From Gammaproteobacteria bacterium (lineage in GTDB: Bacteria > Pseudomonadota > Gammaproteobacteria > HK1), in assembly GCA_020444775.1 (NCBI GenBank), contig JAGRHX010000059.1, forward strand, positions 1 through 7,251: a stretch of DNA of 7,251 bases. Reading direction: 5' to 3'. The translations under genes and the position numbers were made by a program. Positions 1 through 4,928 of this stretch are shown here, in pieces. Position 1 is the stretch's first letter. Every line of letters starts with the position of its first letter. The notes beneath the pieces are model-generated. The model was given only the letters and a program-made list of their open reading frames with translations, was not told the origin of the DNA and ran no database searches.

Positions 1-516
1 GCCGCGCTCATCACCAGCCCGAGCGACACCAGCTCGCAGGCGATCGCGGTCAACGCGGTGTATAACGACACTCGCGACGAGGTGCTGCGCGCGTTCGATT
101 GGGACAGCGCCAGACGGTCCGCCGCGCTCGGCTCTGCGCTCACTGATACGCCGCCGATGCGCTGGGCCTACGCGTTCACGCTACCGACTGATCCCTATTG
201 CCTGATCGTCCGCGAGGCGAACAACAACGTCGATTTCGAGGTGCAGGGGCGGACGCTCCTGTGCAACGAGTCGTCGCTCGTCATCCGCTACACCGCGCGG
301 ATCCCAGAGGCGCAGATGGATCCGACGCTCGGCACGGCGATCGCCATGCGCATCGCGTCGAAGGTCTGTTACACCCTGACCAAAGACAAGATCCGCACCC
401 GCGAGCTGTATCAGGCCTACAAGGACGTGCTCGCCGATGGTGGCCATATCGACTCGCTGCAGGGCACGCCGGTGCACCCGTTCACCAACACGCTGGACAG
501 CGTGCGGGACGCCTGA
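1..516 (+). CDS. Tail tubular protein A / head-to-tail adaptor (T7 gp11, P22 gp4-like), 5' partial
   Basis: The frame is open from the first base, giving 171 visible codons and a TGA stop; the true start lies upstream. A GTG at 58 could be taken as a start, but the codons before it continue the family pattern (ITSPSDTSSQAIAVNAVYNDTRDEVLRAF), so it is internal. Visible family features are the RDEVLRAFDW segment near the N-terminus, the RWAYAFTLPTD segment after it, a VQGRTLLC strand, IRYTARI, and a helical C-terminal region. Proteins of this family form the ring that joins the portal to the tail nozzle. Only about 10-25 N-terminal residues are probably missing, judged from the usual family length of roughly 190-220. 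The next gene, a tubular protein B, starts 3 bases after the stop, as expected. The family call comes from recognised motifs, not a search. Confidence 0.85.
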   Translation, partial: AALITSPSDTSSQAIAVNAVYNDTRDEVLRAFDWDSARRSAALGSALTDTPPMRWAYAFTLPTDPYCLIVREANNNVDFEVQGRTLLCNESSLVIRYTARIPEAQMDPTLGTAIAMRIASKVCYTLTKDKIRTRELYQAYKDVLADGGHIDSLQGTPVHPFTNTLDSVRDA

Positions 517-519
517 CCC

Positions 520-2466
520 ATGCCCAGGCTGCGCCCGCTCTGGTCCAACTTCACCAGCGGGATCTGGTCGCCGAAGCTGTGGGGGCGCAGCGACGTCGCG
601 AAGTATTACAACGGCGCGGCCGAGCTCACGAACGTCATAGTCCGCAACCAGGGCGGCGTGGATAAGCGGTCGGGCTCGCGCTACGTCGCGGCGGTCAAGA
701 CAGCGAGCAAGGCGACGCGGCTGATCCCGTTCGAGTTCAGTACCACGCAGGCCTACATCATCGAGCTCGGCGATCAATACGCCCGCTTCTACCGCGACGG
801 GATCCAGATCGAGAGCGGCGGATCGCCGGTGGAGATTGCGACCCCGTGGCTCGAGGCCGAGCTATTCGAAGTCCAGTTCGCACAGTCCGCGGACGTGCTC
901 TATCTGGTGCACCCGAGCCACAAGCCCAGGACCATCACCCGCACGTCGCACACTGCGTGGTCGCTGGCCAACTACGCGCCGACGGCCGATCCGTTCACCA
1001 GCGCGGGGAACTACCCGCGCGCCGTGGGCTTCCACGAACAGCGGCTATTGTTCGGCGGGACGAACAACGCGCCGTCGAAGATCTGGAGCACGAAGGCCGC
1101 CGACTTCGGCGACATGACCACCGGTAGCAACGACGCCGACGCGTTCGTCTACACGATCGCGTCCGGTCGAGTGAACGCAATCAACTGGCTGGCAGCCGGC
1201 GAGGATCTGCTCATCGGCACGAACGGTGCCGAGTTCCGCGCGACCGGCGGGCAGAACGGCATCACGCCGACGGAAATCAGCATCCGACGTCAGACCACGC
1301 AGGGCTGCGCCTACATCATGCCGGCCGTGGTGGATGCGGTGCTGCTGTACGTTCAGAAGGGGCTGCGGAAAGTCAGGGAGTTCGCTTTCGTCTTCGCCGA
1401 TGACAAGTACCGCAGTCCCGATCTCCTGCTGCTGGCCGAGGACCTGACCGGCGTCTGGCCGGGCGACATGAAGGGCATCGTGGAGATCGCGTACCAGTCC
1501 GAGCCGGTGCCGATCCTGTGGGCGGTGACCGTCGACGGCCGGCTGCTCGGCATGACCTACGACCGATCGCAGGACGTCGTGGCGTGGCACGAGCACACCA
1601 CGCAGGGATACGTCGAATCGGTCGCGGTCATCCCGGCGACGGGCGGCGATCAGGTGTGGATCGTCGTGCGTCGCAGCGTCAACGGCGCGACGGTTCGGTA
1701 TGTCGAGTACCTGGACGACGCATTCACCCGCGCGGGCTGGACGGCGTTCTATGTCGATTCGGGGCTGACCTACGATGCGCCGCTTGATGTCGAGGGGATC
1801 ACGGCAGCCGATCCGACGGTGGTAACCATCACCGGTCACGGCTTGTCCGATGGCGACGAGGTGATCGTCCGCGACATCCCCAGCACAAGCGGCATGACCG
1901 AGCTGAACGATCGATCCTTCACCGTGGCCAACGGCACCACCGATACGTTTGAGCTGCTGGGCGAGGACTCGAGCGGTTACGCAGCCTATGTGTCCGGCGG
2001 GCAGGTGCGCAAGAAGGTAACCACCATCACCGGTCTATCGCATCTGGAGGGCGAGACCGTGAAGATCCTGGCCGACGGCGCGACCCAGCCGGACAAAACC
2101 GTGGCCAGCGGCGCGATCACGCTCAGCGAGAACGCGGGCACCGTGCACGTGGGACTCGGCTACACGGCGCGCCTCAAGACGCTGCCGCTTGCCGTGGCCG
2201 ACGGCCAGCTGATGCAGCTGATCAAGGGCTGGGGCACGATCGCCGTCCGGGTGTTCGCAACGGGCCCGCTGACGATCAACGGCCGACCCGCCATCTTCCG
2301 GCGCGGCTCCGATCCGATGGACCGCGCGCCGCCGCTGCGAGACGGGATCGTGCGCATGCAGGACATCGGCTGGTCTGACGATGCGCAGATCACGGTCGAG
2401 AGCGACTATCCTGTGCCCATGTCGATCCTGTCGATCGGCGGCAACGCAGAGGTGTCGGATGATTGA
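520..2466 (+). CDS. Tail tubular protein B / nozzle protein (T7 gp12-like) with inserted FCCH-type module
   Basis: This 648-residue protein opens with the pattern typical of podovirus nozzle proteins: WSNFTSGIWSPKLWGRSD, then KYYNGAAELTNVIVRNQGG, then KRSGSRYVA, followed by RLIPFEFSTTQAYIIELGD. It would form the tube below the adaptor ring. The middle has HEQRLLFGGT (about residues 173-182) and further beta-rich segments. Residues about 413-419 (DSGLTYD) and 501-520 (TTITGLSHLEGETVKILADG) are family landmarks that normally lie close together. Here about 80 residues separate them, most of which look like an E1 FCCH-type module. The C-terminal part has the usual VGLGYTARLKTLPL segment. The ATG at 520 is 3 bases after the previous stop, and only a weak GGGA lies upstream, so translation may depend on the upstream gene. 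The function is inferred from the family and gene order. Confidence 0.9.
   Translation: MPRLRPLWSNFTSGIWSPKLWGRSDVAKYYNGAAELTNVIVRNQGGVDKRSGSRYVAAVKTASKATRLIPFEFSTTQAYIIELGDQYARFYRDGIQIESGGSPVEIATPWLEAELFEVQFAQSADVLYLVHPSHKPRTITRTSHTAWSLANYAPTADPFTSAGNYPRAVGFHEQRLLFGGTNNAPSKIWSTKAADFGDMTTGSNDADAFVYTIASGRVNAINWLAAGEDLLIGTNGAEFRATGGQNGITPTEISIRRQTTQGCAYIMPAVVDAVLLYVQKGLRKVREFAFVFADDKYRSPDLLLLAEDLTGVWPGDMKGIVEIAYQSEPVPILWAVTVDGRLLGMTYDRSQDVVAWHEHTTQGYVESVAVIPATGGDQVWIVVRRSVNGATVRYVEYLDDAFTRAGWTAFYVDSGLTYDAPLDVEGITAADPTVVTITGHGLSDGDEVIVRDIPSTSGMTELNDRSFTVANGTTDTFELLGEDSSGYAAYVSGGQVRKKVTTITGLSHLEGETVKILADGATQPDKTVASGAITLSENAGTVHVGLGYTARLKTLPLAVADGQLMQLIKGWGTIAVRVFATGPLTINGRPAIFRRGSDPMDRAPPLRDGIVRMQDIGWSDDAQITVESDYPVPMSILSIGGNAEVSDD
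1798..2016 (+). other. FCCH-like beta module within tail tubular protein B
   Basis: Residues about 427-498 of the nozzle protein carry the pattern ITAADPTVVTITGHGLSDG, then a DEVIVRDI strand, GMTELNDRSFTVAN, TDTFELLG and a closing GYAAYVSGGQV. This matches the small beta module that databases label the ubiquitin-activating E1 FCCH domain, which is widespread as a decoration in phage tail and fibre proteins. The label reflects fold similarity and does not imply ubiquitin chemistry. Its probable role is structural or surface decoration of the nozzle, which is inference. Confidence 0.75.
1821..1837 (+). repeat. Left copy of short direct repeat bordering the FCCH-like module
   Basis: GGTAACCATCACCGGTC. 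It matches the copy at 2016-2035 except for one 3-base indel. Both copies are in the same reading frame and encode VTITG here and VTTITG in the other copy. Confidence 0.7.
2016..2035 (+). repeat. Right copy of short direct repeat bordering the FCCH-like module
   Basis: GGTAACCACCATCACCGGTC. This is the left copy with three extra bases (one extra Thr codon). It lies exactly where the conserved TITGLSHLEG segment of the nozzle family begins. Confidence 0.7.
2448..2452 (+). promoter_or_regulatory. Shine-Dalgarno for the gp13-like gene
   Basis: AGAGG lies 6 bases before the ATG at 2459, inside the last codons of the nozzle gene. It fixes the start of the gp13-like protein rather than the longer upstream reading of the same frame. 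Confidence 0.7.
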
Positions 2467-2902
2467 GGTCGAGCAGCTGACCGCAGAGCATATCGAGCGC
2501 ATGCCCGGGCTGATGACCGCGGCGCAGGGCCTCGGCGTGCACAAGATCGAGAGCATGGAGGGCCGGCCGGGCGTCGCTGTCGTGTCGGGTGACGACGTGA
2601 TCGCATGCGGCGGCGTGACCATCCTGTGGCCGGGTGTCGGTGAGCTCTGGGCCGCGTTCGACGCCGGGCACCCGCAGGCCGCGGCCGCGCATGTCGCGCT
2701 GGTGCGCGCCTACCGCAAGGGCCGCGACGATCTGGGCCTGTGGCGCTGTCAGGCCACCATCGACGCGCACAACGACGTGGCGCTGCTGTACGCGTCCCGG
2801 GCGTGCTGGGGCATGCACAGCGAAGGCCTGATGCGGATGTACGGGCCCGCCGGCGAAGACTGCGTGCGGATGGCGTGGACGCGGCCGAGAGGGGCTCACT
2901 GA
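2459..2902 (+). CDS. gp13-like virion-associated protein with GNAT-like features
   Basis: This is a 147-residue protein. The frame is open further upstream (to an ATG at 2381), but the ATG at 2459 has a good Shine-Dalgarno sequence and overlaps the previous stop by 8 bases, so it is preferred. The N-terminus (MIEVEQLTAEHIERM) resembles the first strand and helix of an acetyltransferase. The central ACGGVTILWPGVGELWAAFD (about residues 46-65) is the signature segment seen in T7 gp13-type phage proteins and their GNAT-annotated relatives. A helical region follows (HVALVRAYRKGRDDLGLW), then RCQATIDAHNDVALLYASRACWGM, which resembles the late GNAT strand-helix. The classic acetyl-CoA loop (Q/RxxGxG/A) is not evident, so enzymatic activity is doubtful. 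Size and position between gp12-like and gp14-like genes fit T7 gp13, which has a poorly understood role in virion assembly. Confidence 0.75.
   Translation: MIEVEQLTAEHIERMPGLMTAAQGLGVHKIESMEGRPGVAVVSGDDVIACGGVTILWPGVGELWAAFDAGHPQAAAAHVALVRAYRKGRDDLGLWRCQATIDAHNDVALLYASRACWGMHSEGLMRMYGPAGEDCVRMAWTRPRGAH
2887..2894 (+). promoter_or_regulatory. Strong Shine-Dalgarno for the gp14-like gene
   Basis: The purine run GAGAGGGG ends 7 bases before the ATG at 2902. It decides that start over the earlier in-frame ATG at 2740, which would overlap the gp13-like gene by about 160 bases. Confidence 0.75.
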
Positions 2903-3363
2903 TGCAAGCGTTGATGATCGTCGGGCAGGTGGTCGGGCTGGCCATGTCGTTCGCGGGCCAGCGGCAGTCCGCACGGCAGGAAGAGCGGGTAGCCGATTAC
3001 AACCAGGAGGTCGCGGGGGCCGATGTGGCGGCCGAACAGCGCGCGCTTGCCGACGAGGAAGAGCGGCTGAAGCGGGAGAAGGTCGCGCGGCTGAGCTCGC
3101 AACAGCAGGCCGCAGCGCTGTCCGGCGTGGTGCCCGAAGAGGGATCCCCGCTGCTTGCGATGGAGGAAACGATATTCAACGTCGAGCGCGATCTGCAGAC
3201 CATGCGCCGCGAGTCGGGCGTGCGGCAGGCGCAGATCCAGAATCAGGCGAACATCGGTAGCTATCAGGCCAGCACCCGCGCGGCGGCGAAACGCACCGAG
3301 GCCGGCTCGAGTCTGCTGCAAGGCTCGCTGACGCTCGGTAAGAGCCTCGGGAAGTTTGGCTGA
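2902..3363 (+). CDS. Internal virion core protein B (T7 gp14-like)
   Basis: This 153-residue protein has a TGATG overlap with the preceding stop. Residues about 3-19 form a hydrophobic stretch (LMIVGQVVGLAMSFAG). A long Ala/Glu/Gln/Arg-rich helical region follows, with heptad-like spacing (EEERLKREKVARLSSQQQAA). The short GVVPEEGSPLLAMEE at about residues 75-89 corresponds to the SGV..GSPL motif recurring in gp14-family core proteins. A second helical stretch (VERDLQTMRRESGVRQAQIQNQANIGSYQAS) and a Ser/Gly/Leu-rich tail (GSSLLQGSLTLGKSLGKFG) complete it. In T7 this protein is part of the internal core and on ejection inserts in the outer membrane. Length, helical character and position between gp13-like and gp15-like genes all fit. 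The assignment rests on motif pattern and gene order. Confidence 0.8.
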   Translation: MQALMIVGQVVGLAMSFAGQRQSARQEERVADYNQEVAGADVAAEQRALADEEERLKREKVARLSSQQQAAALSGVVPEEGSPLLAMEETIFNVERDLQTMRRESGVRQAQIQNQANIGSYQASTRAAAKRTEAGSSLLQGSLTLGKSLGKFG

Positions 3364-4928
3364 TGGCACAGTTTCGGCCGCGCGAGCAACGAGCAAACAT
3401 CCCCAGGGCATCCGGTGCCGTACCGCTGCCGCTGGGCGCTGGCACCGAGCCGGGGGACGCGCTGGCGCGGGCCGGGGACCGGCTGGCGCAGACGTCGGCG
3501 CAGTTCCTGGCACAGCTGCGAGAGACCCAGGAGCGGCAGGAGCGGCACGCCCGGCTGAGCAAGGCGCGGCTGGCGTTCCTGCGGGCTTACGAGACCCGGG
3601 CGATGGATCAGACCCGACCCGACACGCTCATGCAGGATGCAGAGGCGATCGCGGCCGAGGTGCGCAAGCAGGCGCTGGACGGGCTGGATCCGGGATCGCA
3701 GCTGTACGGCTCAGTCGCGCTGGAACTGGACGAGTTCATCGGCGAGCGATCAATCTACGTGATGCGGGACGCGCGCAAGCAGACGATCCAGATCGCTGAA
3801 GGCACGATGACCGAGACCATGCTGCGGCTGCGCGATGAGGCATTCGAGGCGCGGGACGCTGAGCAACGGCAGGCCGCCATGGCGCAGGCATCGGCCGTTC
3901 TCCAGGACGCCCAGGCGACCGGCATCATCACACCGAAGGCCGCGGCGCTGATGCGCGATGACTGGATCGGCGACGTGCAGGAGGGTCGTGTGCTGCGAGC
4001 ACTGCAGGCCGATCCCGCCGGCACCGCTGCAGCGCTGGCCGACCCGCGGCAGTTCCAGGGCCTGGACCCGAAGCGGCGGATCCAGCTGGCCGCAACCGCG
4101 CAGAACCGCGCGGACTCGCTGGCCAACCGAGCCGCCATCGCAGCCGACCGGGCCGAGCGGGCGCGCGAACGGCAGTTGAAGATCGAGCAGGACCGAGCGG
4201 CATACGCGCTGCACAGCGTGATCCTTGAGCAGCCCGGGACGCTGGCGACCGAGGACATCGACGAGCTCGTGGCCAGCCGGAAGATCACGCCAGAGGACGG
4301 CGTGCGGGCAATTCGAATGCTGACGATCGAGCCAGCAACGGCCGATTCTCACGACTTCGTGCAGCAGGTCGAGCAGCTGATCGACGCGGGCAACCTGGAC
4401 GACGCCGACCGGCTGATCGTCACCGGGCGCACCGAGGGCCAGATCACTGATCAGACGGCGCAGCGTCTGCGGGCGCTCAACCGCTCGTCTCGAGGCAACA
4501 CCGGGCCCGAAACCGCCTATGCGCGCAACGCTATGGCACTGCGAAACGCGATCCCCGTCAGGGGAGCGGGGTCGAATATGCTCGGGGGGCAGAATAGCCG
4601 GGTCGAAGAAGCGATGATCGAGTATGACAAGCGGGTGAAGTCTGGAGAGGACCCGGAAGCCGTCTATCGCGACATCCTGCCGCGCGCTCGCGTGTTGATG
4701 GAGCAGGCGACCTATGATGCAAGCGACGCGCTCCTGTTGCCCTACGCCGCGGTCGGCACCCGGCTGAACCTCGACACCGACGCGACCGAGCAGGCCATCA
4801 AGCAGGCATTCCAGGATCGCCAGATCTCGCTGGACGTCGCCCGCGACCAGCTGCGGCTGGTGGATGAGTGGCGCCGCGTGCAGGCGCTGCAGCGGCAGGC
4901 GGCAGGCGCAACCGGGGGTCGACGCTGA
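3363..4928 (+). CDS. Internal virion core protein C (T7 gp15-like), long helical protein
   Basis: This 521-residue protein starts one base inside the previous stop (TGATG), with GGGA about 10 bases upstream. The first 30 residues are Pro/Gly/Ala-rich and probably flexible. From about residue 35 the chain is almost wholly helical and highly charged. Residues about 187-201 (GIITPKAAALMRDDW) and 210-241 (LRALQADPAG...DPRQFQGLDPKRRIQL) are patterns recurrent in large phage core proteins. A strongly coiled-coil-like segment lies at about 250-282 (RAAIAADRAERARERQLKIE). A second helical repeat-like unit appears at about 332-372 (FVQQVEQLIDAGNLDDADRL). No signal peptide, membrane segment or enzymatic motif is visible. 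In T7, gp15 with gp16 builds the periplasmic tunnel. It is shorter than T7 gp15 (about 750 residues). The role is inferred mainly from gene order and helical character. Confidence 0.7.
   Translation: MAQFRPREQRANIPRASGAVPLPLGAGTEPGDALARAGDRLAQTSAQFLAQLRETQERQERHARLSKARLAFLRAYETRAMDQTRPDTLMQDAEAIAAEVRKQALDGLDPGSQLYGSVALELDEFIGERSIYVMRDARKQTIQIAEGTMTETMLRLRDEAFEARDAEQRQAAMAQASAVLQDAQATGIITPKAAALMRDDWIGDVQEGRVLRALQADPAGTAAALADPRQFQGLDPKRRIQLAATAQNRADSLANRAAIAADRAERARERQLKIEQDRAAYALHSVILEQPGTLATEDIDELVASRKITPEDGVRAIRMLTIEPATADSHDFVQQVEQLIDAGNLDDADRLIVTGRTEGQITDQTAQRLRALNRSSRGNTGPETAYARNAMALRNAIPVRGAGSNMLGGQNSRVEEAMIEYDKRVKSGEDPEAVYRDILPRARVLMEQATYDASDALLLPYAAVGTRLNLDTDATEQAIKQAFQDRQISLDVARDQLRLVDEWRRVQALQRQAAGATGGRR

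Noticed and set aside
58..60. GTG as start of the first gene
   Set aside because: The codons upstream to base 1 continue the family's N-terminal pattern with strong codon bias, so the gene is cut by the window edge.
181..777. 198-codon open frame on the minus strand across the first two genes
   Set aside because: It spans the end of one well-supported gene and the start of another on the + strand, and its composition is Arg/Asp/Val-rich shadow.
1045..1839. 264-codon open frame on the minus strand opposite the nozzle gene
   Set aside because: The product is dominated by Arg, Asp, His and Val, as expected for an antisense shadow of a G/C-ending gene. No motif or ribosome binding site was recognised, and the opposite strand has a clear family match.
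3356..3799. 147-codon + strand frame overlapping the start of the gp15-like gene
   Set aside because: It is Ala/Gly/Arg-rich with no motif. Unlike the 4995-5297 case, the gp15-like frame keeps strong G/C third-position bias throughout, so there is no sign that this frame is constrained.
4367..4381. 15-base match (AGGTCGAGCAGCTGA) shared with 2466-2480
   Set aside because: Both copies encode a Val-Glu-Gln-Leu stretch in highly biased codons in unrelated genes. No longer similarity extends around them, so chance is sufficient.
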